A DNA stretch of 23,090 nt from an uncultured Oscillospiraceae bacterium (GCA_900552265.1 URZE01000009.1:1-23090); one strand, 5' to 3'; positions 8,217 through 16,769 are shown, numbered from the stretch's first letter. Numbers and translations: made by a program. The notes: generated by a model not told the origin, from the letters alone.

Positions 8217-8252
8217 TCACCTCCGAATTATTGAAATTTATTGATAATTCGG
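8217..8252 (-). promoter_or_regulatory. Hairpin abutting the ribosome site of the regulator
   Basis: On the - strand CCGAATTAT... closes on ...ATAATTCGG (8252-8244 with 8231-8223), a perfect 9-bp stem with a 12-nt loop. The 3' arm shares its last two G's with the GGAGG Shine-Dalgarno at 8224-8220. Folding would partly hide the ribosome site, so translational control is possible. Confidence 0.4.
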
Positions 8253-8805
8253 GAGATTTCTTAGGGGCACCTCGTAAAATAGAGAAATCGCCGTTTCATA
8301 CCCCCTGTTCCAATTTAATCTAAAAAAACAAAGTATTACACTAAACGCGTAAGACCCTGTTTGTAAAAGTAAGTATCACTACATGCTTTGCATAATATAA
8401 GACCAACTTGCAAAGTATTGATGTATTAGTTTTATTTCTGCAAAGCATTTAAGACATCATATTCTAATTTCTCTTTTTAAAGTGTTTAATGCCTAATTTT
8501 CTTATAGATCACACAGTTTCTTGATCGGTTATTTAATAAACCAATCAATTTTTCGAAATTAATTGCTATATACTTATACGAAAAGTGAACCTTCGTTATT
8601 AAACTAATTTAGTCTAATAATTCGGATTCACTTCATAATTTCTCAGTATTGTGAGCACAAAAACGAAACCTCACTATTTAAGACTCCCATTTTATAGATT
8701 TTTCAGAGAGAGCGGTGCACGTTTACCATTATGTATAGTTTTTTAAAATAATAAAAACACGCACGCACTCTATTTAATACATTTCTTCATATACACATTG
8801 AAAGA
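8253..8805. other. Noncoding region with several inverted repeats
   Basis: No gene is evident. Upstream of the regulator, a second potential - strand leader stem pairs GATTTCT with AGAAATC (around 8255-8295). A terminator-like hairpin on the + strand at 8521-8553 (TTGAT.GGTT / AACC.ATCAA then TTTTT) has no recognised + strand gene to serve. The strong hairpin at 8584-8632 is listed separately. Near 8713-8772 the ends of an AAA-gene-proximal segment (AGAGTGCGTGCGT on the - strand) can pair with ACGTGCACCGCTCT across a long AT-rich loop. Confidence 0.4.
8584..8632 (-). terminator. Large bidirectional-type hairpin, likely operon terminator
   Basis: Two 22-nt arms (8584-8605 and 8611-8632) pair over 18 positions, with one internal mismatch patch and a 5-nt loop. 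On the - strand the stem is followed by TTTTCG. It is the first strong terminator downstream of the AAA+ gene that ends at 8806. Confidence 0.6.
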
Positions 8806-10260
8806 TTAGTTACCATGTATAACATGCATCACATCTTCTAGTGTTATAAAATCTTCCAACACACCTGGACGGCGGCTAGTTAGCCGTAAAGCTCTTTTAT
8901 TCTTTACGGATTCAAAAAAAGTTTCCACACTTCTTGCATTTCCGAAATTTTCCTTTAATCTTGTTTTTTGCTCTTGAAAATATCTTACAAACAAATCCTG
9001 TATGCGTTGCTCCTCGGTAGGCTGCATTGCAAAACCATTCTTGCTAACCAAATTTTTAAAAATAACAAATAAATCTTGTTCGCTATAATCTGGTATATCA
9101 ACATAATACTTAAACCTACTAGTTAGCCCTGGATTTGAATCGAGAAATTCTTGCATTTTATCCGGATATCCGGCTGTAATAATAATACACCTATCATCTG
9201 TCATAGCAGTTAGTAGCCCTTCTATGACATGTTTGCCAAAATCATTTCCTCCTGCTCCGGATAAACTATATGCTTCATCAATGAAAATTACGCCACCTGC
9301 CGCGCTCTCCAATATTTCCTTAACTTTTGCCTCAGTATGTCCTATATACTTACCTACTAAATCTTTTCTTTCAACTTGTATAAACTTGTTTGTAGGTATT
9401 ATGCCTGCATCATAGAGAACATCTGCCATTCTTCTGGCTATTGTGGTTTTTCCTGTACCTGGATTACCTTTCAATATCATATGATATGAAGGCTTATTTT
9501 TACCTGATTTTCCACGATCTGCATCACGTTTGTCCTGTGCTATTCGAGCAACTATGCCCTTCAGTTGGTCTTTAAACTTATCTAAACCTATCATATCATC
9601 AAAAAATTTTGATACCATTGCTCCTGCCGGATCTGATTTATGAAGAAAGGCAAGATCATCCCCTACTGGAGCTGGCAGCATCTTCCAATTTATTACCTTA
9701 TCTGTCACTTCAAAAAAGCTGCTTCTAAAAGCTTCATCATCCTGAGTTGATGGGGACAAAATATAGTCAAAATTATCCCCACCATAAAGACCACGAGCGG
9801 CGTCAAGTTTCTGCAAATCGATCTCATATGAATGATCATTGTTAACAGCTATAAGAACAATCTTACGCCCACCAGATATACGTCGAACACTGAATAAATC
9901 TTGCGTCAGTACATCATCTACGTTACTTTTTCCAGGGGAAAAATCAACAATCATAAAAATCACACTACATTCCGGTGACACAACTCGATCAAAACGATCT
10001 GAAATTAATGGGTTTTTAAATTTATATAGCACCGTATCGCTCGGTGTAACAACCCTAATTCCATAAACATCCGAGTAAGTGTTACGCTCATCACAAACTC
10101 CAACCTTAACAAACGCTTTTCGAACAACAGCGTCTGTTAATTCAGGATCACCAACAAAAGCAATTTTCATAATATGATTTTCAGCGAATACGTTAACTAC
10201 ACATAAAAGCATACTCGTAGCAGCAATTCCGCTGACTAAAATCTTTCTAAAAAATTTCAT
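8806..10260 (-). CDS. Exported protein: degenerate GTPase-like domain fused to CbbX/SpoVK-type AAA+ ATPase
   Basis: I chose the ATG at 10260 (GAGAGG about 9 nt upstream) over a TTG three codons earlier. The 484-aa product starts with a clear Sec signal peptide (MKFFRKILVSGIAATSMLL..., likely cut after VFA at about 26). Residues about 30-195 have a Ras-like layout: strand MKIAFVGDP, strand VIFMIVDFS, VLIAVNND in place of NKxD. A P-loop is missing. Residues about 220-484 are a complete AAA+ module: Walker A GNPGTGKTT (265-273), Walker B VIFIDEA (324-330), sensor 1 in ITAGYPD, arginine finger in NPGLTSRF and sensor 2 GNAR. The closest families are CbbX, SpoVK and EccA, which are cytosolic remodellers. 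A signal peptide on such an enzyme is odd, since ATP is absent outside the cell. It is the last gene of a four-gene tandem block, 38 bp after its neighbour. Confidence 0.88.
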   Translation of the reverse strand: MKFFRKILVSGIAATSMLLCVVNVFAENHIMKIAFVGDPELTDAVVRKAFVKVGVCDERNTYSDVYGIRVVTPSDTVLYKFKNPLISDRFDRVVSPECSVIFMIVDFSPGKSNVDDVLTQDLFSVRRISGGRKIVLIAVNNDHSYEIDLQKLDAARGLYGGDNFDYILSPSTQDDEAFRSSFFEVTDKVINWKMLPAPVGDDLAFLHKSDPAGAMVSKFFDDMIGLDKFKDQLKGIVARIAQDKRDADRGKSGKNKPSYHMILKGNPGTGKTTIARRMADVLYDAGIIPTNKFIQVERKDLVGKYIGHTEAKVKEILESAAGGVIFIDEAYSLSGAGGNDFGKHVIEGLLTAMTDDRCIIITAGYPDKMQEFLDSNPGLTSRFKYYVDIPDYSEQDLFVIFKNLVSKNGFAMQPTEEQRIQDLFVRYFQEQKTRLKENFGNARSVETFFESVKNKRALRLTSRRPGVLEDFITLEDVMHVIHGN

Positions 10261-10298
10261 CAAATCCAACCTCTCTTAAACCAACATGTTACGTAAGT

Positions 10299-11354
10299 CT
10301 ACATAATCATACACCAATCTTCTTCTTTTTTTCGGTGCTCTTCGCAACAATAGCGTTTACCTGTCTTGGAACTAGTGACAAAACCAGTGTGATCTGCTAC
10401 CACAAATTTTGTATGGCAAGGCCCGTATTGGCAATAATTACCTTCGTTCTGGACATAATGCGATCTGCTACAATATAATTTATCGGTATGGGGACTTACA
10501 AAGCCTTGATTTTTAACTCTTAAAAACCTTTCTTTATCTGTGCAAGAATCATATGCGCAAGTTTCGCCTTCGGCTTGTATAAGGCATCCTTCGCTACAAT
10601 ACAAGTCTTTTTTATAACCCTCAACACACCTGTCCCTTCGTTGCTCTCTTCCGTCATATTTACAAACTATAAAGCTACTGTCAAAAGTAGAAAAACTAGC
10701 TTTATTTAGTCTCATTAAATTAACAATCATGCCTTCAAGTTCAGAAATACCTTCCTTTGTTGCTGCAGAAACAATTACACCGTCAATTTCGTGCTCATGG
10801 TAAAGCATTTTGGCCCCTTGTATCATGTTTTGGTATATAGTTAATTCTTGCGGATTTTTTATTTCATCAATTTTGTTTGCAACAACAATAATTTTGCACT
10901 TAGGATTTACCTTACGTACATTAATTGTATGCCTTTGCAAAGCTTCGTGAATACTACTTGTGTACGCTGGATCTATCCCTTCTTTTTGCTTAGGATCAAC
11001 AACAATCAAAGCAATATTCGCAATTTGTATAGCTTTACTATTTATCTGTTGATCGATGTTTGCTCTCTCGTCCCGAAGATATCCCGGTGCATCATAGTAA
11101 TTACATTCAAACGTATCGCCACCAATTTGATACACTTTTTGTCTACCATAGACGCCATGATCCCAAGATGATTTAGCCGATACTTTTTGAAATGGTAAAC
11201 CGACAATACGCCTTATAATTTGGGTTTTCCCTTTTTGCTGATTACCTACAACCGCAATATTAACTTTATAGTTTGTTGCTAATACGCTATTGATAAAAAA
11301 TGACATTCCAATCACAAAAATTGACGCTAAAATTTTTTTAAACAAATTTTTCAT
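10299..11354 (-). CDS. Exported Ras-like GTPase with three Cys-rich repeats
   Basis: The start is the ATG at 11354, with AGAAGGGG upstream; an in-frame ATG 10 codons earlier lacks a site and would extend the signal peptide's basic region. The signal peptide is MKNLFKKILASIFVIGMSFF..., likely cut after LA at about 26. The GTPase domain has every nucleotide motif: G1 GNQQKGKT (37-44), G3 DAPG (88-91), G4 NKID (160-163) and G5 SAAT (196-199). This is the TRAFAC/Ras-like pattern. Residues about 231-351 hold three imperfect repeats of about 40 residues, each with paired Cys. The common pattern is C-x-Y-x-x-C, then GF-x-S-x-x-T-x-K-x-Y-C-S, then E-G-x-x-C; they could bind zinc or form disulphides. 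An intact GTP-binding site behind a signal peptide implies action in a GTP-containing compartment outside the bacterium. It directly follows the gene ending at 11387 and is probably translationally coupled. Confidence 0.88.
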   Translation of the reverse strand: MKNLFKKILASIFVIGMSFFINSVLATNYKVNIAVVGNQQKGKTQIIRRIVGLPFQKVSAKSSWDHGVYGRQKVYQIGGDTFECNYYDAPGYLRDERANIDQQINSKAIQIANIALIVVDPKQKEGIDPAYTSSIHEALQRHTINVRKVNPKCKIIVVANKIDEIKNPQELTIYQNMIQGAKMLYHEHEIDGVIVSAATKEGISELEGMIVNLMRLNKASFSTFDSSFIVCKYDGREQRRDRCVEGYKKDLYCSEGCLIQAEGETCAYDSCTDKERFLRVKNQGFVSPHTDKLYCSRSHYVQNEGNYCQYGPCHTKFVVADHTGFVTSSKTGKRYCCEEHRKKEEDWCMIM

Positions 11355-11386
11355 ATGCTTCTTACCCCTTCTGATGAATTTCATTT

Positions 11387-12790
11387 TCAGTGAAAAGCAG
11401 CACTAATAGTATGGAACAAATTACCTCTTTTAGAAGATTTCGAAATTTTAGGCGAATCCACAGGTACTATTTCGCGGGAGACAATGGTACATCCGCCTGC
11501 GTCCCAATCATAATCTTTTATTTCAAATGAACAATCCAAAATATGTCTTAACTGCCCCTCAGTACAGCCATCTCGGAGCAATTGCTCAAAAAGTCCTTTA
11601 AAATGTTTAGCCAATTCTTGGTCTCCAAAAATTTTAAAACATTCTTGGATTTCAGGTTCCGTTGGGGGCGATTCTATTTGGCGTATATTGTGACCAAAGA
11701 ATGCTTGAATCGTTGCAATTAATCGGTAATTTCCTTTTACGTCACCAATTCGCATTAATTTTAAACCTTCTAATATTTCATGCTTATTAAAACCATGTTG
11801 CATAACACTAAATAACATATCATAATGCTTAAATTTCCTTTCGCCTTCGTGGGTACACCAAATCTGAAAACTTTGTCTATAAATTTCATCAGCAATTGCA
11901 TATAAACTCGAGGTACTTAGAGATTGCAAATGCGTTTCACCTGCGTGCGGAACAACTACTTCAGCAGTTGGGGCCCTCGAAGAAGTGGGCGCTTGATCTA
12001 TCTTAGAAAACAACGGCTTCATACCTTCATTACTGATGATTTTTGGAAAATTTTTATGCGCACATTTCTTAAACAACTCTTCGCGATCCCATGTAACAAT
12101 CTCCGAAATAAGAGCAGCACAACTCTCACCTATACTTGTACTAAACATCCACGCAGTATTCACAGTTTGTTGGTACTCGTAAATGTCAAGCAGACCACAA
12201 GCAAGTTGTTGGGAAGTAGTAATGTATTTACCGACTTCTTCATTATCGTCGCCTTCTATTATTCCAAGAAATCTGAGGTCGCACCATTTATTATCTTCTT
12301 TTTTTACAAAATCTCTAAGTCTAGTCATACGCTCAGTCCAAGCATCATAAACTTCTGCTGTGTCAACTCTATATGGACAAATAGCGTATGGACACTCTCG
12401 CAATATGTCAGCATTATATACATTTGCTATATCATAAAAACAAAAAATGTTTCGTTCAATTAGCGTACTTGCCCTTGGTAATTCTCTGCCAGCAAATGAT
12501 ATTTTATCATCATTTAAAACTTCGGCACCATCAAAATCTTCAAGCTTTGTACCTACACGGCACAGCGCATCCACAGCAATTTTATTAGCACTTATGCCTT
12601 CACCCATTGGTTGATCTTGCGGTTTGCCATCCACAAGATCACTACCTATAACCGCTATGTTAAACACCCGAAAGCATCCTCTGGGAAATGTCTGTTTACA
12701 AGCATTTACAAAAAAACTAAAAGCGTTAATTATAACAAGTATGGAAACCATATTTTTCAATAATATTTTTTTGACAACCTTGTTCACCAT
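11387..12790 (-). CDS. Exported protein with degenerate GTPase-like N-domain
   Basis: The ATG at 12790 is preceded by AAGGTGAGAAC, a good ribosome site. The 467-aa product has an N-terminal hydrophobic segment (ILLKNMVSILVIINAFSFFV), probably a signal peptide cut near residue 30. Residues about 42-235 follow the same plan as the two downstream genes. They run through strand FNIAVIGSD, a FCFYDIANVY strand where G3 would be, DLRFLGIIEGDDN where G4 would be, and FSTSIGE near a G5 position. The P-loop is not canonical, so nucleotide binding is doubtful. A Pro/Ser/Thr linker (about 265-290) leads to an alpha-helical C-terminal region I do not recognise, rich in Cys for an exported protein. The shared signal peptide plus Ras-like fold with both neighbours suggests divergence from a common ancestor. 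Confidence 0.75.
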   Translation of the reverse strand: MVNKVVKKILLKNMVSILVIINAFSFFVNACKQTFPRGCFRVFNIAVIGSDLVDGKPQDQPMGEGISANKIAVDALCRVGTKLEDFDGAEVLNDDKISFAGRELPRASTLIERNIFCFYDIANVYNADILRECPYAICPYRVDTAEVYDAWTERMTRLRDFVKKEDNKWCDLRFLGIIEGDDNEEVGKYITTSQQLACGLLDIYEYQQTVNTAWMFSTSIGESCAALISEIVTWDREELFKKCAHKNFPKIISNEGMKPLFSKIDQAPTSSRAPTAEVVVPHAGETHLQSLSTSSLYAIADEIYRQSFQIWCTHEGERKFKHYDMLFSVMQHGFNKHEILEGLKLMRIGDVKGNYRLIATIQAFFGHNIRQIESPPTEPEIQECFKIFGDQELAKHFKGLFEQLLRDGCTEGQLRHILDCSFEIKDYDWDAGGCTIVSREIVPVDSPKISKSSKRGNLFHTISAAFH

Positions 12791-12851
12791 GTTCTCACCT
12801 TACACTATCCTTTAAATAAAGACCATCCAGCTAATCAAACCGTAAAAATAA

Positions 12852-13595
12852 TCAATCGCACTTTAAATGATTTTTAAGAGTACTCAGACGCCCATCCTGT
12901 GTCAATTCATTAACGCCCCATACACCTGTTGGTAAAAGCCGATCTTCCGTACCGGCGGGACGCAACACCACAACAAAACCACCACCGAAACGGTTAGATG
13001 TATCTCGATTAGCGTCTAAATCAATACGTGCATTAGTCAGCGCTATAGATATACCAGAATCGCTGCGCAAATTGAAATAAGCCATAGCTTGCGGTGTCTC
13101 TTCATATGTATCTTGAAATGCTCTACCTTCTCGCCAATAGCGATATTCTGGGTAAACCACACCAGTAGAAGCCAAAGATACAATTATAATCTTTCCCAGT
13201 AAAACTATAGAAGAATCTTGCCAAGAAGTACCACGGGTAGCAAAAGAGAGCCCTAAATATCCCAGGAGTCCCAACGCACCTGCCAGCATTTGCGTACCAA
13301 CACGTCCCCTCTCCTGCGCACGATAATGTTGAATATCGTACTCATAAGTGTGGTATTTAGAAATTGCTTCATTCAATTTTTCTGTCGATATATAGTGCAG
13401 CACAGTACCGTCTCTAAGAATTTCAATTTTATCTTCACCTAACGCTAAAATAGAACCTATCGATCCCCAAAAACATACAAATGTACCCATAATTACCGAA
13501 AAAATTTTTCGCATCAATATTCCTCCCATCATTGATTTACAAATTGACCAACAAGCTGTTACCTTTAAAAATATTTTCTGACTAGTCTTTTTCAT
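12852..13595 (-). CDS. Signal-peptide membrane protein, first gene of the exported-GTPase block
   Basis: Two in-frame starts each have a strong ribosome site: ATG 13595 (GGAGG, 9-nt spacing) and ATG 13514 (GGGAGG, 7-nt spacing). The second gives a textbook signal peptide (MRKIFSVIMGTFVCFWGSIG..., cut near LA/LG); the first adds 27 residues in front. From ATG 13595 the product is 247 aa. After the signal peptide comes a charged helical segment (KLNEAISKYHTYEYD...). Two probable TM segments follow (MLAGALGLLGYLGLSFA and IVLLGKIIIVSLASTGVVY), then a soluble C-terminal domain with GGGFVVVLRPAG. I do not recognise the family. Position and shared export signal suggest it works with the three GTPase-fold genes downstream, perhaps as a membrane component, which is inference. 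Confidence 0.75.
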   Translation of the reverse strand: MKKTSQKIFLKVTACWSICKSMMGGILMRKIFSVIMGTFVCFWGSIGSILALGEDKIEILRDGTVLHYISTEKLNEAISKYHTYEYDIQHYRAQERGRVGTQMLAGALGLLGYLGLSFATRGTSWQDSSIVLLGKIIIVSLASTGVVYPEYRYWREGRAFQDTYEETPQAMAYFNLRSDSGISIALTNARIDLDANRDTSNRFGGGFVVVLRPAGTEDRLLPTGVWGVNELTQDGRLSTLKNHLKCD

Positions 13596-13987
13596 GTGTT
13601 CTTACCTCCAAAAATTAAATAATATTATTTTTCACTACAAAAAGATGTTGACTTTTACGTATTTTATGTTAAAATGCAACTGCGAGAGTAATCCGGTTGC
13701 TGTATTTTGGTTTAATAGTTTTACATTTGTCAAATTTTGGTATATATGGGTCTCATTGTAACACATGGAATCATTAAACCGCAATGTGAATTATTAATTT
13801 CTATTTGTAAAACAATTTTTTAGTTCCTTATATGTGAAATAAGTCGTATTTACACAATTTATTTGAGTTTATGTGATTAAATTAAATAAACTTAAAATAT
13901 ATTACAAATAAATATTTAGAAATTTGGCAAAAATTAATTGTCAAATATTTTATCTTAGTGTATTTAAAATCGCACCTGCAGAAACGC
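13596..13987. other. Intergenic region upstream of the exported-GTPase block
   Basis: No gene is evident. On the - strand, TTGACA occurs at about 13734-13729 and 13948-13943, but neither has a convincing -10 box, so the operon promoter is not pinned down. On the + strand a good extended -10 promoter stands at 13648-13675: TTGACT, 16 bp, TGTTAAAAT. It is followed by a 7-bp hairpin, GCAACTG/CGGTTGC (13676-13700). No reading frame follows it; a small RNA divergent to the operon is possible. Confidence 0.35.
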
Positions 13988-14317
13988 TTAGTGTAGTAAC
14001 CACTGATAATCTTGCCTACAATCAACTATAAATTCAACATAAACTGTGTCATCTTTAATTTGATAAATAAGTAAATATTTGGATGAAACAAGCATTTTAT
14101 GATATTTATTTGGAGTAATATATTCATCGTTTATAAACCCATATCTTGTTGACATAGTAACTAACGAGCGAATGCCTTTTATTAGCTCTTCTTTTAACTT
14201 TTTCGCAGCATTCATATTAATATTTGCCAAAAAAGCTATATGACTTCCCATTTCTTCTTTTGCTCTGTTTGAAACTATTATTTTATATTGCTGCACTTTT
14301 ATCACGTCCGACATCAT
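13988..14317 (-). CDS. ParE/RelE-superfamily toxin
   Basis: The product is up to 109 aa and fits the RelE/ParE fold: YKIIVSNRAKEEMGSHIAFL (first strand and helix), KLKEELIKGIRSL (second helix) and YHKMLVSSKYLLIYQIKDD (central strands). The C-terminus VEFIVDCRQDYQWLL matches the V-x-x-I-x-D-x-R-x-D-x-x ending of ParE-type toxins. The start is uncertain. A double ATG (14317/14314) overlaps the antitoxin gene by 35 bp; GTG at 14302 or 14293 would reduce the overlap. It probably poisons translation or gyrase; the subtype cannot be settled by eye. It is co-transcribed with the antitoxin upstream. Confidence 0.82.
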   Translation of the reverse strand: MMSDVIKVQQYKIIVSNRAKEEMGSHIAFLANINMNAAKKLKEELIKGIRSLVTMSTRYGFINDEYITPNKYHKMLVSSKYLLIYQIKDDTVYVEFIVDCRQDYQWLLH

Positions 14318-14573
14318 TGATTATTTCATCCAAATAATTTTCCAAATCATCGACATCACATCCCGTATTTCCAAACAATCTGTCTTCATTCACAGCTATA
14401 AGTTCCTCACGTAATTTGAGCATTTTTTCCCGCTTTGTGAAAGACGCAATATCCATAACAATCAAATCCCATTCACCATTTTTGGTAAGGTAAATCGGTT
14501 CTCCCGTAGTCTTACAAATTGCAGAAATTTCATTATAATTCTGACGTATGTTTGCAGATGGTTTAATAAGCAT
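14283..14573 (-). CDS. Phd/YefM-family antitoxin
   Basis: The start is the ATG at 14573, with GAGGTG 6 nt upstream, rather than a GTG three codons earlier. The 96-aa product has the Phd/YefM N-terminal DNA-binding fold. It shows IKPSANIRQNYNEISAIC, then TGEPIYLTKNGEWDLIVMD, the usual strand-turn-strand, then SFTKRE. An acidic C-terminal toxin-binding tail follows. Upstream lies a consensus promoter overlapping a near-palindrome (GTATTATAACTATATTATAC, 14591-14610), a plausible autoregulatory operator. The pair sits at the boundary between the phage remnant and host genes. Confidence 0.85.
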   Translation of the reverse strand: MLIKPSANIRQNYNEISAICKTTGEPIYLTKNGEWDLIVMDIASFTKREKMLKLREELIAVNEDRLFGNTGCDVDDLENYLDEIINDVGRDKSAAI

Positions 14574-14590
14574 ATTTAACACCTCATTGT

Positions 14591-14633
14591 AGTATTATAA
14601 CTATATTATACCATTTTGTTGCTATTAAATCAA
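14591..14633 (-). promoter_or_regulatory. Promoter/operator of the Phd-ParE pair
   Basis: On the - strand TTGATT (14633-14628), exactly 17 bp, then TATAAT (14610-14605). An imperfect palindrome covers the -10 box and the presumed start point (14591-14610), a typical place for Phd autorepression. Confidence 0.7.
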
Positions 14634-14642
14634 CACATATCT

Positions 14643-15278
14643 TTAAATTTCCCCCTCCTGAAAATTAAGAGTAGCGATACCACTCGAATTTAGAGTATTT
14701 GCACCACTTGTTAGCTTTATCGCTCTTAGGTGCGTTCCTGCACTATAAACCTTTGTATTTATCGTGATTTTCGATTCATTTATCAAATCCGCATACACCG
14801 TCATTCTTGAATTTTGCACCGTGTTCGTGCCTTCGGTTAAATTGAAAACAGTTATATTTTTCTTGTATTTAAAAGGCTCACAATCGCAAGAAATAACGAT
14901 TTTTCCGAGCATACTACTTGAGTTATATTCATCAATTTGGCACCTACCAACATAATAAAAATTTGGGTCGGACCATGTTTTAATCCTCATTTTCTGTCCG
15001 TGCAAAAAAGAAGAAATATTTATCATTTTCGCTTGCCAATCATTTATTTTGTCAATGCTTTCAAAAGTGAACTTTAGTGTTCTGTTTTCATACTTCATTT
15101 CTCCGAAACATTCCGATAAATCAAGGCTTCCGTCCATGCCCTCAATGCTTACGCTGTAAGTTTTAGGCGAGGGGAGCCCGATATTTTGTTCCGTCAAGAT
15201 AACACCGAAATCAGTATAGCTGTGTTTTGAAATATTTGTATTCCAAGATGTAAAAGTAATTCCGTTTAAATTGCTCAT
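14643..15278 (-). CDS. Phage distal tail protein (Dit, SiphoTail family)
   Basis: The 211-aa product has the layout of the distal tail component that forms the hub at the tail tip. It starts with FTSWNTNISKHSYTDFGVIL, followed by SIEGMDGSLDLSECFG, the conserved G-x-x-G-x-L-D region, and then YENRTLKFTF. A C-terminal galectin-like half ends LNFQEGEI, like the usual F-x-x-G-x-L end. The ATG overlaps the stop of the tape measure gene (ATGA), as in intact phages. Length is near normal, so this gene looks intact. The tail lysin/fibre gene that normally follows is gone; a toxin-antitoxin promoter begins within 10 bp of its stop. Confidence 0.85.
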   Translation of the reverse strand: MSNLNGITFTSWNTNISKHSYTDFGVILTEQNIGLPSPKTYSVSIEGMDGSLDLSECFGEMKYENRTLKFTFESIDKINDWQAKMINISSFLHGQKMRIKTWSDPNFYYVGRCQIDEYNSSSMLGKIVISCDCEPFKYKKNITVFNLTEGTNTVQNSRMTVYADLINESKITINTKVYSAGTHLRAIKLTSGANTLNSSGIATLNFQEGEI

Positions 15279-16746
15279 CGTCCTCGCTCCTTGCTAATTT
15301 GAATTTTTGCAAGCTCTTGGTTTATGGGTGGAGTTAATTCTCCAACCAAAACACCAGTATCAAGACAAATTTGTCTGCTTTTAAGGCCGGGGATATAATA
15401 TTCAAGAAACGATAAGATTGAATCAAGTTTCCCAAGTATTCCGCTATTGCTTACTTCCGAGGCGGTTTTAATATTACCTATAGAATTAGTCAAACTTGGC
15501 AACATATTTAAATCCGTATCAAAATCGGGTACAATTGCTTCCTGCATATCTTTTTTAACACCGTTCATAGCATTTACAAAACCCTTTCCAACGCCTAACG
15601 CCATGTTTTTTCCGACTTCTTGTTCAAATACCGTTGAGGGCGAATGTATTCCAAGTGCAGATTTCATGCCGTCCAATATACCTCTTGCAAATTCCCTGAC
15701 TTTGCTTGTTATCCACCCAATTGAATTTGAAATACCGCTCCAAATTCCCGAAACAATATTTTTGCCAATTCCCCACATCTGTCCAGGTATTTCTCTTACT
15801 TTATTCACAATTGCATTAAATAAACCCGAGGCAGCCTGATAACCTTTTGAAACCATATCAGAGCCCCAAGAAACAACCTTTTGAATAGTTTGTGAAAACC
15901 AGTTTCCAATTTGACCGGGAAGATTTTTTATCACATTTATCACACTATTTAAAAATTCACTTGCTTTGATTTTTGCTTATTTTCTGTTTCTGCATTTGAT
16001 AGCTCTATCCCTGTATTTACATAAGAAATGACGGCTTCTTTGATTTTCTTAAAGCCGTCAATAATCTTTTCTATTCCTGTTTTTATTAAGTCTGCGGATA
16101 GGTTCGCTTTTAAAACTTCGCCGAAAATATTTGTTTGTTTTGCGGTATCGTCCATTTCATTTCCGAGCTCATTGGTTGCTTTTTCGGCCTCGTTTAATTT
16201 ATCTTTGTTTTCTTTTATATCGCCGTTTAAATTTTTTATTTGTCCTGCAAGTTCTTTGACCTCGGTAGAATTTTTGCCTTGTTCTAAAACTACATTTTTA
16301 TATTCCGTTTGCAATGATTTTAGCTCATTTTTATGTTCGGAAATTTTAGCCGTTAGTTTCTCAAGCGGTGATTGCGATTTAATCATTTCGGAATTCACAT
16401 CACTTAAATTTTTCTCCATTTTTGTAAGTTCAGTTTCTGCTTTGTTAAGTGATGTTCTCCAATTATTTGTGCGTTTATCGTTTTCACCATATTTTTCGCT
16501 TGCTTCCTCAAGTGCTCCCTTTAAAGTTGCAATTTTTTCTTTTTGATTTTTAATTTGCTCATTTAAAACTTTACTTTGCGAAGACAGAGAAGAAACAGAC
16601 TTATTGTTTTTTCCAAATTCCGCTGTTACTTTTCCCATTTCCGAAGCTAAAACTTTTAAGTCTGAATTTATCTGTGATATTGCTTTTCTATATTCTTTTT
16701 CTCCTTCGAGCTTTATTGTTCCTCCGAATGTGTTACTTCCTGCCAT
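15275..16746 (-). pseudogene. Tape measure protein, internally deleted and frameshifted
   Basis: The N-terminal part starts at ATG 16746 (TGGAGGTG upstream) with MAGSNTFGGTIKLEGEKEYR, the usual opening of clostridial tape measure proteins. About 190 residues of coiled coil follow, then a short hydrophobic stretch, and it stops at 15949. The C-terminal part is in the -1 frame (open from about 15978 to 15275). It shows FLNSVINVIKNLPGQIGNWF, repeated IVSGIWSGI-type turns and the conserved GIHSPSTVFEQEVGKNMALG. Together they give about 490 residues, while such proteins usually exceed 600, so a central block is missing and the junction is out of frame. Tail length is set by this protein, so functional tails are unlikely. 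Confidence 0.85.
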
Positions 16747-16769
16747 ATTTTTCACCTCCAAAAAATGTG

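Noticed and set aside
8713..8772. Hairpin with a long loop as terminator of the AAA+ gene
   Set aside because: The stem is bulged, the loop exceeds 30 nt and no T run follows; the hairpin at 8584-8632 is a better candidate.
11924..12463. Open frame of 179 aa on the + strand
   Set aside because: It is antisense to a well-supported exported protein and has no start signals; likewise the + strand frames at 10848-11171 and 16028-16546.
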